Assembly: GCF_022539665.2 (NCBI RefSeq)
Contig: NC_081331.1
Coordinates: 806,001-870,000 of the forward strand
Source: Daphnia carinata
Lineage: Eukaryota; Arthropoda; Branchiopoda; Diplostraca; Daphniidae
DNA length: 64,000 nt
Reading direction: 5' to 3'
Position 1 is the first letter of the stretch, and each line of letters opens with the position of its first letter. Both the position numbers and the translations under genes were made by a program. Below are positions 47,813 through 58,936 of this stretch, piece after piece. The notes below the pieces were generated by a model that was not told where the DNA came from, made no database searches, and saw only the letters and a program-made list of their open reading frames with translations.

Positions 47813-49170
47813 GCGGCTCCTTCGGCAGCTTCGTACCGTGAGTCGAAAAAGAGTTGCCTCGCGGCCTGATGATTTTTTAATAGTTAGAAATTAGCTACTC
47901 GTAGAATTGTAGTATGTCGGTACTTACAGTATATTATGCTTACGTAATGCCTTTATTTTCATCCATATATTTGCTCGGTAGCGTTCGACGTCCTCGTTCA
48001 CATTCTCGTTCATCGTACTATGAACTGCCAGTATGGTATGAATTCATTCATATTGCTCAGGGCTTTTGAATTGATCTTCGAAATATGTCACGAAATTAAT
48101 ATAATTCGTAGTCTGTGCTACGTCTCATCCGTCAATTGAACATCAGCGAGTTCTCGGTTTGAAATGTGCTGAAGCTAAAAACCAAGTCGTATCGTAGACC
48201 ATTGTCCAGGTGTTGCTATTGCTGTGCTTCTGTTCAGTGCTAATGGGGATGTGTGAATTGATAATAGCCTCCAGCTGTATAGCTATTAGAAACATTCACA
48301 TTTTGGTGCCACAGCAACGAGCTTTTCATCTAAAATATCTGATGCACTTAACCTAAATAGAGTGTAAATGGTCAATGAATGTATTAATGGGCAGTGTAAA
48401 TATATTTGCTAGAAATACCTTTTTAGATAATCTGGGCCCAATTGCGAGAATCCATTGTTTTTTTACCTAATCGAAGCACATTTTTCAAATGAGATGGCCA
48501 GAGGTCAAGAAAAGCAAAAGATACGTGTCATTTGAAACCTTTAAGCGTTCAAGCGTTGTTCGGGACAAAATTATAGAAATTGTAGAAATAACCTTGACGA
48601 AATTCCCTGAAAGAAACGGAAATCAAGAAACAACCGAAAAGAACAGGTATTTTCTTACCCAGCCTTTGCAGCTTGGCAAACTGAATAGCAAGAGAATTAA
48701 GTGTGAAAAATGAAAATTTGCACCGACAAGGAACTGCCAACGTTTTCAATCTTCCATTAGTTCACGGACTCGTGAATGAACGATTGTCTAGGTACAGTCT
48801 TCTTCCAGAAGAAGGCGCTAGTAAATTAAACGGGTTACATATCAGTCACGCAGTATTCTAACCCAAAATCGGAAAAAGGACTAGACCTGGGCTGGAAGAC
48901 GTCCTGCTTGTGTTCGTGCTTTGATTCAAAGGGCGATTTCTACTATTGGTCGTTGTTCTGATCGTAATAAAAAAACACTTGCCAACGTGTCATAAACGTG
49001 TAGAATTTTTTGTGATTGTATTTCTGTTTATTACAATTGAAACGGGGAATGAAGATGCAAAGGAATTCGAATTTTTTTTCATTTTCTTATTTTTATCTTA
49101 TTAGAAACCAAGCCACCTGCGGTGCCGCAATTCGTTTGTGTACATTTGCAAAGTATTTAAAATGTGTTGC
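47813..49170. other. spacer between array genes I and J
   Basis: AT-rich, 1.36 kb. An open frame at 48489-48713 (74 aa, Lys-rich) has no recognisable motif. Nothing else supported. Confidence 0.45.
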
Positions 49171-49866
49171 TTATTTTCCTGTAGTACCGCAAAGCGCAAA
49201 ACCGGTGGTGCTGCTGCAAAACGCCGTCAAGCTGATGGTTGAGGTGGTGACGGTGTAAGATGTGAGTGTAGACGTCCCGAACGCTACCAAAAAGCGATTC
49301 ACTGGGCTATCTTTTGGCAATTCGAAACCCGATTCAACGGTCAACGGGATCGCGGAATTGTCACTTGATTTAGACTGAACCTCATCAACGGGATTCTTTG
49401 AGCTAAGGCGATTCAAGAATTCAGAAATTAAATTGAATAAAATGCATTGCTTATGATGCAACAGAAATTAATGCACAAATTTTGAATAAAACAAGAAGGC
49501 ATTGACTAACCCTGTGGCAGCAGGAAGAAAGGAGCTACCCTCTTTGTTCTGGATTTCTTCGTCGTTGTAAAAAAGACCACGACGATTGCGTCCCTGTGAT
49601 GCGGCTTCATCGTAAAAGAGGCCGCGTCGACGACGACCGATGGTGCAGGTAGTCAGGGCGGCTGATGAGGTGGTGCAAGTGGTGGTACTGGTCAATGTGG
49701 AAGTGACGGTGGTACTCGTTTTGAGAACAGTAAATGTCGTGAAAGATAAACTGCCATTGTAGATGAAGATTCGGGAACTATTGGCTTCCGTAGTGCCGTG
49801 ACTACCATTGACAAAGGAAGCGACGACGATGCTGAAGATCAGTGAAAAAAGAAACTCAAAACGCAT
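49171..49866 (-). CDS. array gene J: secreted protein with doubled RGLFY motif, 195 aa
   Basis: Exons 49866-49511 and 49402-49171. Signal peptide MRFEFLFSLIFSIVVASFVNG, then a very short linker that contains NSS and NGS, possible N-glycosylation sites. Module 1 has FTTFTVLKTSTTVTSTLTST before CTTSSAALTTC. The tetrabasic site is joined directly to the motif (GRRRRGLFYDEA), and the motif is repeated eleven residues later after a second basic site (GRNRRGLFYNDEE). Exon 2 has IPLTVESGFELPKD (the FVVQPGF block changed), FLVAFGTST, fewer Thr and CSSTTGFALCGTTGK. First member of the J-K-L subgroup. Confidence 0.9.
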
Positions 49867-49942
49867 TTTGATGTTTGAGATTTCAAATGGAGGCGTCTTC
49901 AGTGTTAAAGTGAGGCTCTGCCTTAACTCATTGCTGGGCACT

Positions 49943-49949
49943 ATTTATA
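49943..49949 (-). promoter_or_regulatory. TATA box of array gene J
   Basis: TATAAAT on the minus strand, 77 bp upstream of the ATG. Confidence 0.68.
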
Positions 49950-51260
49950 CGGTCCAGCACAGCAGTTATGGGCTGATAGAGCCTAGTGGCTGGATTGGTC
50001 ATCTACTGTCAGGAGTGAAGGTACCGGACTCCGAGAAAGGCAACATTTAAATGTCAATCAAACATTAGGTCGTTGCCAAACCAATTTCAAACGTTGATTA
50101 GTTTCCATCTTTTCGTTTACTTTTTTTGAGAAACACAACCAGGATCATCAACTCTACTTCGTTGTGTTAGTTGCATAAAGGTGAAATCTGAGGTCACGCC
50201 CATTTCTGTTTTGATCTTCTCCATCTAAACGAGCTGAAATCAAACGAAAATATTTGCATCCAAGCAGGTATATTTTTCCACGACCTAGGTAAATCCGTCA
50301 ATCAAACCCCCCTCGTTTCAATTACTACAGGTCTGCGTGCGCTATTAACATTAGTCTAATACTACTAATACGATCGTTTCCTCTGATCTTTATTGCCGTT
50401 TATAACAGGTCGGTCTGTTGCTGTCTGTATGGTATTAGCTGATATGGCAATTCGTATGCGCATTCATATTTTAGATTACTTTTAGAAGAGTATGCATCAT
50501 ACATCTTGGGTCATTGTAGCTCGGGATAAGTAAAGGGTTTCTTGTATGTGTTGAAATCGGATAGTCGGCCACTATTGCGTCTAATTTAACGCTTGTTAAG
50601 TAAGCCACTTTAGTAGTAATGATTTTTTTCGGGTACGTTATCGATGATCAAACCATGTAGGTACCAACAAATCCATCTATATCATACATCCGCGATAGTT
50701 TGATCGCAAACATTAGATTACGGATTGTAAAAGAAAAGCTAATGTTTCATTCGCTATTACTCACGAACGGAACGTTCGGTTCCGCTTTATTTTGAGTAAT
50801 ACGAACTATTACTCTTTCCGTTATTCTCTCTACCTGACCTAATAAACTGATGGATTTATCTTTCAAATCACTTTAATCGGACGTCAATCATTGTGTTGCT
50901 GCTAAAATGTGTAATTCAATGAGAAGAAGAGACATGGATATCGAGCGGATAAATAGATCAGTACTCCTTTAGTACAATTACAATTTCACTATCACATTAT
51001 TCGTGAACATTTCCTCATCAACAACAAGTGGTAATTCAAAGACGTAAGCCCTAAATAGAAATGTATTTCAGGATAGTGCTTTCTTGTGACGGTTAAGATT
51101 GAGAACTTGGAATGTACTGTAGGGAAAATAGGGAGCAACAAACTGGGAGTTCTGGAAGAATAGTTCTTGTAACACGGGATATAATGTGATTTGTTTATAT
51201 TGACGGAAGAGTCTGACCAACGTGCTCAGCAGCTTGAGACCAGTACAGGCTCATTGCTTC
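49950..51260. other. spacer between array genes J and K
   Basis: 1.3 kb with no supported gene, RNA or paralogue remnant. Confidence 0.5.
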
Positions 51261-51908
51261 TTATTTTCCTACATTTCCACAGAGCGCAAAGCCAGTGGTG
51301 CTACTGCAGAAGGCAGTCAAGCTGATGGTGCTCGATGTCAAGACGTAGCTGGTGATAGTCGATGTACCAAAAGCCAACAAGAATCGGTTGCCTTCTTGTC
51401 CGGCAGGCAGCGAGAAACCGGCCTGAACTTCCAACGGAATGAGTTCCTCATCAGCGGCGGCTGTTTTGAAAGCCGGAACTTCATTTACAGGATCGCTAGC
51501 CCTATTATAACACATGTTAACATAGATTTAGCAAATTAAAGAAAAAAAAGTGTTTTACTTTTTGTCCGTAGCAAGGAAAGTGCTGCCTTGTTTGTCTTCG
51601 ACTTCCTCATCGTTGTAGAAAAGACCACGGCGATTGCGTCCCTGGGCTGTAGCTTCATCGTAGAAGAGGCCACGTCGACGACGACCGATGGTGCAGGTAG
51701 TCAGAGCGGCTGTTGAGGTGGTGCAAGTGGTGGTACTGGTCAATGTGGAAGTGACGGTAGTGCTTCTTTTGATTATGGTAAAGGTAGAAAATGAGATGGT
51801 GGCAGTGTTTGCGTTCAAGAGAAAACGATCTTTATCATCTTTCTTCTCTACCGTGGCATAGGCAGAAAGCACGGCAAAGGCCAACAAACAGATGATTTCA
51901 AAGCGCAT
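51261..51908 (-). CDS. array gene K: secreted protein with doubled RGLFY motif, 196 aa
   Basis: Exons 51908-51559 and 51501-51261. Signal peptide MRFEIICLLAFAVLSAYA, then a short charged linker (EKKDDKDRFLL) instead of the Tyr/Pro linker of genes A-C. Module 1 has FSTFTIIKRSTTVTSTLTST and CTTSTAALTTC. GRRRRGLFYDEATAQ then GRNRRGLFYNDEE give two tandem motif copies. Exon 2 has IPLEVQAGFSLPAGQ, FLLAFGTSTITSYVL and CSSTTGFALCGNVGK. It is close to J and L over its whole length. Confidence 0.9.
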
Positions 51909-51982
51909 CCTCGTAGAATCTAGGCAAAGAAAGCTGATGGAATCTATTAAGACTGATGGTAAACGGCGAGCAGTTACCAAGT

Positions 51983-51989
51983 ATTTATA
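51983..51989 (-). promoter_or_regulatory. TATA box of array gene K
   Basis: TATAAAT on the minus strand, 75 bp upstream of the ATG. Confidence 0.68.
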
Positions 51990-52942
51990 CCAATGTGGAT
52001 TGTGCCAACGACATCGTGATTTTTTGTTTGTTAATCATACACGGAAGACGCTTGAGGCGAATGGAAATGAAAGAAATCTTATTGGTTCTCCAAGATCTGT
52101 TGTTTGTTTGCAAGGCTATTACATGTCACATCGCTGATGTGTGATCGCTGATCCATCAACGCAACATCCTTAAGTCTACTTAGGGAGAATCTTATTTGGG
52201 AATACGTTCTTTGTGGAACCCATAATTGTTTTGACCTTTCATATTGTGTCGATTTATATTCTGGAACGTTTATAGATTTTTAATTTCAGGATGTCGTCGT
52301 CTGATATGCTTACCGAATATGTGTTTAAACGGACTTTGGCAATGCGAATGGATTCAGCAAAAATGATTTTCTCCATTTGCGAGTTATTAAACAATATATC
52401 CGCTACGTTATAGAAAAAGATAATCCTGAACTAAACTTATTCATGAAATTTACAAGGTGAAGGTTCTATAAGAAAACATTGAGGCGTCATAAACGTTATA
52501 CATCGTGTTTACATGAAGGATGTATCACCCAATGTTGATACCCAATTACATCAAGTAAAATCTAATTCAAAATATGCAAGATTCAAAAAATTTGATTATA
52601 AAAGAACCTCAAGATCGCAAAATAAGCTCAACTACTTAAATACCCCACTGTTTATATCATTCCCAAGAACCATTATTCGTTTGCCATGTGGACAGATTTG
52701 CTTTACTTCGTGACTTGCAAATATACCATAAGTGAATAACAAAACATTCTATTTCATTGCTGCTTATCAATATTTATTTCAAGGTATTCACAGGAATAAT
52801 CATGAACCCAATATGTTCACATACATGATGCGCGACGGTGTCTTTCCCTCTCGCTCGTTGAAACTAAAAGTAAAAAGGCCGGAATCGTTTTGATTTCGCG
52901 GGAATATTTCTGATACGCAGTAACACAAAGTGATATTAGAAT
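51990..52942. other. spacer between array genes K and L
   Basis: About 0.95 kb, AT-rich, no supported gene. Confidence 0.5.
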
Positions 52943-53588
52943 TTATTTCCCAGGAGATCCGCAAAGTGCGAAGCCGGTTGTGCTACTGCAGAAGGCCGTC
53001 AAGCTGATGGTCGACGTGGTAAGGACCAAGCTGGTAACTGTGGACGTGCCGAAAGACAACAGGAAACGATTGGGTCCTACTGCTGGCAAATTGAAACCAG
53101 CCTCGATTTCCAAGGGGATCAGAGATGATTCATCGGCGCGAGTGTTGGCAACCTCAGCAACGGGGTTGCTGGACCTAGTTTTTTTAAATTCAACAATGAT
53201 GAAAACAATAAAAAATATTCAGTATAATCTATACGTACTTCTTGTCAGTTGGGAGGAAAGCGCTGCCTTCCTTGGCGTCGGCTTCTTCGTCGTTGTAAAA
53301 GAGTCCACGACGACTACGGCCCTGGGACGCGGCCTCATCGTAGAACAGACCACGACGACGACGGCCGATGGTGCAAGTCGTCAGGGCGGCCGATGAGGTT
53401 GTGCATGTTGTAGTGGATGTAAAGGTGGAAGTGGTGGTCGTGGTTATTTTCAGCACGGTGAATGTAGTGAAAGAAAGGCTATTGGTGGCAATTAGAAATC
53501 GATCTTTATCGCTTTTAGGAGCTACGTCGGATGCGGCGTAAGCGCACACCACAGCCAAGACCAACAGACAAACAATTTCAAAACGCAT
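52943..53588 (-). CDS. array gene L: secreted protein with doubled RGLFY motif, 193 aa
   Basis: Exons 53588-53239 and 53174-52943. Signal peptide MRFEIVCLLVLAVVCAYA, linker with KSDKDRFL like K. Module 1 is FTTFTVLKITTTTTSTFTST before CTTSSAALTTC. GRRRRGLFYDEAASQ and GRSRRGLFYNDEE follow; the second basic site has Ser where J and K have Asn. Exon 1 ends FLPTDKK. Exon 2 has IPLEIEAGFNLPAVG, FLLSFGTSTVTSLVL and CSSTTGFALCGSPGK. Head-end sequence MRFE is common to J, K and L. Confidence 0.9.
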
Positions 53589-53665
53589 TTTTATGAAATG
53601 AAATGCTTGTCGACTGGATGGCTTCAAGAGAGAATTGGCATTAGTGCACCAGTCACTTGCAGTCT

Positions 53666-53674
53666 ATTTATATA
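53666..53674 (-). promoter_or_regulatory. TATA box of array gene L
   Basis: TATATAAAT on the minus strand, 78 bp upstream of the ATG. Confidence 0.7.
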
Positions 53675-54961
53675 CAATTTAACTAAGCGCTTTTTCGATG
53701 ATGTTCGTGTATTGTTATCTCCTCCTTATACCCCGATGGCTGAAGTTAAGAAGGCTTTCAAGAACAGTGATTGGCTCACCAAACATGTGTGCTTTCTAAG
53801 TCTGTCATGCATCAACATTTTAAATCTATGACAACTTAGACTTGGCCTTTTAAGTTGGCCAATACTGCAACTCTGAAATAAGAGAGTACACCAGGTAAAC
53901 AGATACGCCCGTTTATTTCAGATTTAGGAAGCCGTTTAATACAAGACAAGAAACGTAATGAATTATTCGAGCTTCAATTGGAACATAGCAGGCCTTACCA
54001 AGTTGGTTTTGATCGGAAATCGTTCTACCATGTACTAATGGGTATACTATCACGTTGATGTATTTTGACTGAACTAGAACCCCTCCCCCCCTCCCCAACC
54101 TCTTTCATAAACGAAACAAGTCATACTTTTTTAGCGAAAAATGGGGCTTGAAATCGAATGAATCCATCCGTTGTTGCGAAAATTAAACGCCACTTTCGGG
54201 AATGTGATTAATTTTTATGTCAATTAAGCTGTTTTTGAATAAAACGGAATTAAAGTTGCTTTACTGCAATAACTTGAATTGAAATAATTTGAAAACTATA
54301 AGTATCACGTGAAAACGAAATCGGTTTTCGTGATCATCAGAAAATTTTGAATAGTAAGCATGCATCATTTACAATACGAATATTTTAGCAAAAAATTACA
54401 TAAGCCCGACTTTTTAAGCCCGACTTTTCAAGCCCAATTTTTTAAGCCCGACTTTTCAGGCCCAAATTTTTAAGCCCGACTTTTTGTATTTAAAAAAATG
54501 ATTACGAATAAAATCGAACTGCTTCTGCTTAAGCGTTTTTGAATAAAACAGAACTGAAGCGGCTTTATTATAACCTCTTTGAATTTGAATGACTCGGATT
54601 CGGATGCTCTGGAACCATAAAGCTGCCCATCGTAAGTAGCATGTGGCTGTCTATCACTTGCTACTTGATGGTTGAAATTTTTGAACTGTACATTCACACG
54701 AATAGGAAAATGAATTGCTGCTCAACTGTATATTCAAGTTCAACTGAAATATTTGATGGGATAAATACTCCCGCGATGTCTTACAGAGCAAAAACATGCC
54801 AGGAATAGGGAAAACGTTTTACAAACAAACATTCAATTACATATGACTCTTTTAGTCACGTATAAGAGAAGCAATAATCTATCTGGGAAACATTGCCAAC
54901 ATGTGATATACAGTATGTCATGGCGAATTCGTCCAAAAAAAGGTCTATGTTGTCAATCTTC
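53675..54961. other. spacer between array genes L and M
   Basis: It contains the repeat described at 54226-54585 and otherwise no supported gene. Confidence 0.5.
54226..54585. repeat. AAGCCCGAC tandem units with flanking direct repeats, copy 3
   Basis: Between 54400 and 54482 the unit AAGCCCGAC(TTTTT) or close variants occurs six times in a row (variants AAGCCCAAT, AGGCCCAAA). The array is flanked by a direct repeat of about 55 bp: GTTTTTGAATAAAACGGAA at about 54231 and GTTTTTGAATAAAACAGAA at about 54534, each followed by a similar GCTTTA block. The core unit is the one seen in copies 1 and 2. Confidence 0.7.
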
Positions 54962-55590
54962 TTATTTGCCAGATGTGGCGCAAAGACTGAAGCTAGTTGT
55001 GCTGGCGCACGTAGCTGTCAACGAGCGTGTTGAGACCGATGTAGCCGTGGTGGTAATTGTGCTCGTTCCGTATGCCAGCTTGAAACGAGGAGTTCCGGAT
55101 GGTGTGACGAAGCCTTCCGGAAGGCTGAAACCGGACTGGACAACTAATGGAACAGATTTGCTTTCATCTGTGGTCACCTTGGAAGCAGGCTCAGCAGGCT
55201 CAGCAGCTCTAACAGAGAAGAAAGACATTAATCATTGTAATTCATTAAAAACCACAGCTATAATTTTTACCTCTTAACTGGGGCACTGATGGCCTCAGGT
55301 TCGTCATCGTTGTAGAAGAGACCACGGCGGGCACGGCCTTGGTTCTCAGCCTCATCGTAGAAGAGACCACGACGACGGCGACCAGCGGAGCAGGTGTTAA
55401 GCGCGGCTGTTGAAGTGGTGCAAGTGGTGGTAGAGCCAATGGTGGTAGTAGAGGTAACAGTGGAAAGGATGACGGTGAAGGTGCTCAAGAAAATGCGGGC
55501 ATCAGTGGCCGTATCCTTTTTGGGCGGATCGGCAGCTTGGATGGCGACAATGCAAGCCAGCAAGAGAATGCAGCAAACTTTAAGACTCAT
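54962..55590 (-). CDS. array gene M: secreted protein with doubled RGLFY motif, 188 aa
   Basis: Shortest member. Exons 55590-55271 and 55208-54962. Signal peptide MSLKVCCILLLACIVAIQAA with three Cys, then a short Lys/Asp/Thr linker. Module 1 has FLSTFTVILSTVTSTTTI and CTTSTAALNTC. GRRRRGLFYDEAENQ and GRARRGLFYNDDE give two motif copies, as in J-L, but the acidic tail is very short and exon 1 ends SAPVKR. Exon 2 has VPLVVQSGFSLPEGF, YGTSTITTTATSVST and CASTTSFSLCATSGK. It is intermediate between J-L and the rest. Confidence 0.89.
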
Positions 55591-55673
55591 TCTGTGCTTT
55601 GATTATTGGAATGTATTTGAATGTTGTTGCGAGCTGAGCTGCTTGTTGATACAATTTGCTGATATGACTGAGT

Positions 55674-55680
55674 ATTTATA
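55674..55680 (-). promoter_or_regulatory. TATA box of array gene M
   Basis: TATAAAT on the minus strand, 84 bp upstream of the ATG. Confidence 0.68.
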
Positions 55681-57700
55681 CCAAATGCATAGCACCAAAC
55701 CCTGCTCTTCTACCTCGTCGATGTCACTTATCAACCCTGGAACAAATCGCTTGCGGCTTCCAGGGCTCTTAACTCCTCTGTTGGCTCAGGTCGTTTTCGT
55801 AGACTGGTCCATCTAACACATTTGGCCTTTTGAATCGTATACGTCATTAATACACTGGCCATAGTTGAAATTAACGGGGTGGGATTATTCAAGGTAGCCG
55901 TTTCATAAAAAGTTTGTCCGTATCGCCAATGTTTCTAATTTTATACTTGTATACTACTACCGATGTTTAATATTGTGTTGATTGCAGCCTGTCTGAATTT
56001 AGAGAACAGTTGCGGTTGCTGTGGTTTTCTTACCGCATAACTAGTCGTGTAGCGCATCGCTTATGATAACATGTCGTGACAACTTTGATGATGTCATTGT
56101 GTGGCTCCTAAGATATTAAGGAAATCATATGTTCAATGCATGATCTGAAGTATCATTATCAAAGTTGATTGTCAGGTATTCACTGTATCCCTTCATGTAA
56201 ATAGCATAAATGGTAAATTGAGACTTGTGGTATAATTGCGATGCCGAAAGGATGGTATAGATATAAACCAACTGATTATACAGCAAAATATGATGTAGCA
56301 TGCTTCCTTTCCTTTTTCCTTGCTCCTTTCTTAAACAACAGTTTCAAAAACAACCACTTTAATTAGTCCATTTGCTGAGGCGTTCAAAGGCAAAAGTCTA
56401 AAAAGATCTATCGGTGGCCAGTAGCAAGCGAATATCCAATAAGTAAAGAGCAAAACGCAAAAGAGGTTTGTTATACAATTAATCCCTGGCTACTTTTGGC
56501 CGATCGTCAAGTAATGCTACACATTTGTGGCACACATTTTAATTTCTCTTTACCTTCCTCAACTTCATTTTAAAGAGAATTCTTATGATGCTCAAAGTAG
56601 CATGACGACATGTTTGAGCATTTTGATGGATAGAAGAATGATTTTTAAGAAATCTTGCTAAATAACTTAGCAAACCATTTAGTCATATTTTTTGAGTAAA
56701 CTTGGAAAAAGAAATGCACAGCAAGAGCAGGTCATTCATAACGTGCGTCTTCAGTTCTCTCTTGCTCTGGATCAACTAAAACGAAGAAATAAAACACAAG
56801 AAGGCCTCTCTGATCTTGTCTCCCTTCCAGCTATAAGCGCTTAACAAAACGCCACGTCGTTTAAGAAACGAGAGATTTTGATGGTTCAGATATAAGGGCA
56901 CGTAATTGGACTGCCAAGCAAGGTTAGCTGTCACGCACGAAACCTTATCAACTGACATGCCCTTGACACTACTCAGCCAGGAAATTCGACTTTACAGAAA
57001 TGTTTAGTCGTGAGCGTTTCACGATCATTCTTCAAATATATTTCGAAACGAGTAGCAATTGGTTTGTAGTCTCATTTCCATTAAAAATCTAATTTAGCTT
57101 GTCGGCTGTGTAGTAACAGTCTGTTCGAAGTTCCATTAGCCTATCATTCGTAAGTGAAATCAAATGGCACAAGACATTCGTAAAACTAATTAATTTGAGC
57201 CTTCATATAAACAGAGGCCAAGGGGAAACGTTAAGAGAAAATCCTTGGTGCTGCTACTTTCAGAGAATATGGTCCGCTTCTGCGTAATATTTCTGTCAAG
57301 AAGATTAACAAGGGCAAATAATCTACGACATTAACCTTGATGCACTGAGAAACTGTGATAGACAGGTGAGACGTCCAGTCCTACGAATCGTTATGGTTTA
57401 AAGGACTCTAAGCTGATGTCATAGGACGTTGATGGAAGATCCGTCAGACTAGAAGACCCTGTAAACCAATTACTTGTAGATGAATAAGTTAATGCAAAGC
57501 ATAAAGTTGTCTAGTCAAAATGATATATGAATGCGTAAAAGTGTATTAAAAATCAAAGTTCATTTTGTTGAACTTTTAAGGAATAAAAAGAACACATAAA
57601 TATAAATCCGATAAGTTATTTTAATCGTAGAATTGAGCAGGAGAGAACTTGAGGTCATAAGATGTGAGGTAGGAGTTAATAAGCTTGAATTTTACGTTTT
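55681..57700. other. 2-kb spacer between array genes M and N
   Basis: Longest spacer inside the array apart from the cyclin B interval. I see no coding exon with family motifs, no other supported gene and no obvious repeat. Confidence 0.5.
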
Positions 57701-58394
57701 TTATGACGTGCAGGTTGAGAAACCAGTAGTGCTGCTACAGGTGGCAGTCAGCTTTGACGTAGAGGTAGAAGTCGATGTAACCGTCACAGTGGCCGTGCCA
57801 AATGCCAAGAAAATCCGACTAAGTGGCACAGCCGAATGAATATTATTGTAACCTAATTCAGGTGTATAATAAGCTCCGAATGTAGGTTGAATGGCATAGG
57901 GGATAGTGGGTTGCACTTCCATTTGTCTCGGGCTACGGATCGCTTCAGTCTCGGAGCTAAATGCAAACAACATTTTCATGTTTGGGTTAAGCATTTCGGT
58001 AATATAAATCAATTTCTTACGTATGCGATGCCAATGAAACGCTTCCATCTTCCACATCATCTTCTTTTTCTTCATAGAGGAGACCGCGAGGATTGCGGAC
58101 GCCAAGCTCATCACGGCGTCTGCGTCCGGCCGTGCAAGTGCTAAGGGTCGTTGATGACGTTGTACAAGTGGTCACGGTTGTAGCGGTTGCGGTGACCGTT
58201 GTTGTCGACACCGTGTACGTGAACGTGGTAAAGAGTCCGCTGAAGAAGAAGCGGCTGTCTTGTTGTTGGCGATTCATCATGGGATAGCCGGGGAAAACAT
58301 ACGGACTGTTTGGATGCTGGTAGTGTTGAGCCTCTCCAAATGTCACGATGGCAATTAGGGCCACAATTAAACAGGACGATATAATCAGACGCAT
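57701..58394 (-). CDS. array gene N: divergent two-module secreted protein, 209 aa
   Basis: Rightmost copy. Exons 58394-58021 and 57956-57701. Signal peptide MRLIISSCLIVALIAIVTFGEA, then a His/Tyr/Pro/Gln linker like those of A-C. Module 1 is FTYTVSTTTVTATATTVTT before CTTSSTTLSTC. The tetrabasic site is followed by Asp (GRRRRDELG) instead of Gly. The conserved motif reads NPRGLLYEEKEDD, with Leu for Phe. Exon 2 has IPYAIQPTFGAYY, an insert of about ten residues, then RIFLAFGTATVTVTSTST and CSSTTGFSTC, and ends TS without GK. Like gene C at the other end, it is an outlier. Confidence 0.87.
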
Positions 58395-58501
58395 CTTTCA
58401 AAACAATAAAAAAAGGATGACTTGATGCTAAAAAGGAATTAATTTCAAACGGGATAGGAGCCAGGAAGCGACTGTACCTACTTGCGAGGGATGTTTCCAC
58501 C

Positions 58502-58509
58502 TTTATATA
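58502..58509 (-). promoter_or_regulatory. TATA box of array gene N
   Basis: TATATAAA on the minus strand, 108 bp upstream of the ATG. Confidence 0.72.
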
Positions 58510-58870
58510 CTCCTGTAACCCCAACGTCAGGGTTGTTTTGGGGTTAGGGTAATTCTAATTACCTTCTGTAGACCTGATATTTTATCAAATATTTGTAAGA
58601 AAATCACGATTTTTACCTCATTTTTGAGTTACCAATGGCCAAAGGGCAATATATTCCATCAAAATCTAAAAAGACATCAAAAATCATTCTACTTCAACCC
58701 CCATCATTATTCATCATTCCGAAACCCTCTCCATCAACCCCTCAAATTCAGCCTCCTTTGATGAGGGTGAATGCCATGAATCTCTCGTCACGTTAAAACT
58801 GAATTTGTTGAAGACCTAGACGCTTCACGCTATCCAAGTCCGTCACGTATACTGCACCCTATATGATAGT
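58510..58870. other. intergenic, right flank of the array
   Basis: No coding region, RNA gene or repeat supported. Confidence 0.5.
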
Positions 58871-58876
58871 TATAAA
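58871..58876 (+). promoter_or_regulatory. TATA-like box before the mini-peptide ORF
   Basis: TATAAA, 66 bp upstream of the ATG at 58937, a spacing similar to that of the array genes. Confidence 0.4.
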
Positions 58877-58936
58877 GCCACAATTCGATAAAGTTTTATT
58901 ATAGAGAAAATCAGTAGGAATCATAGCCAACCAGCA

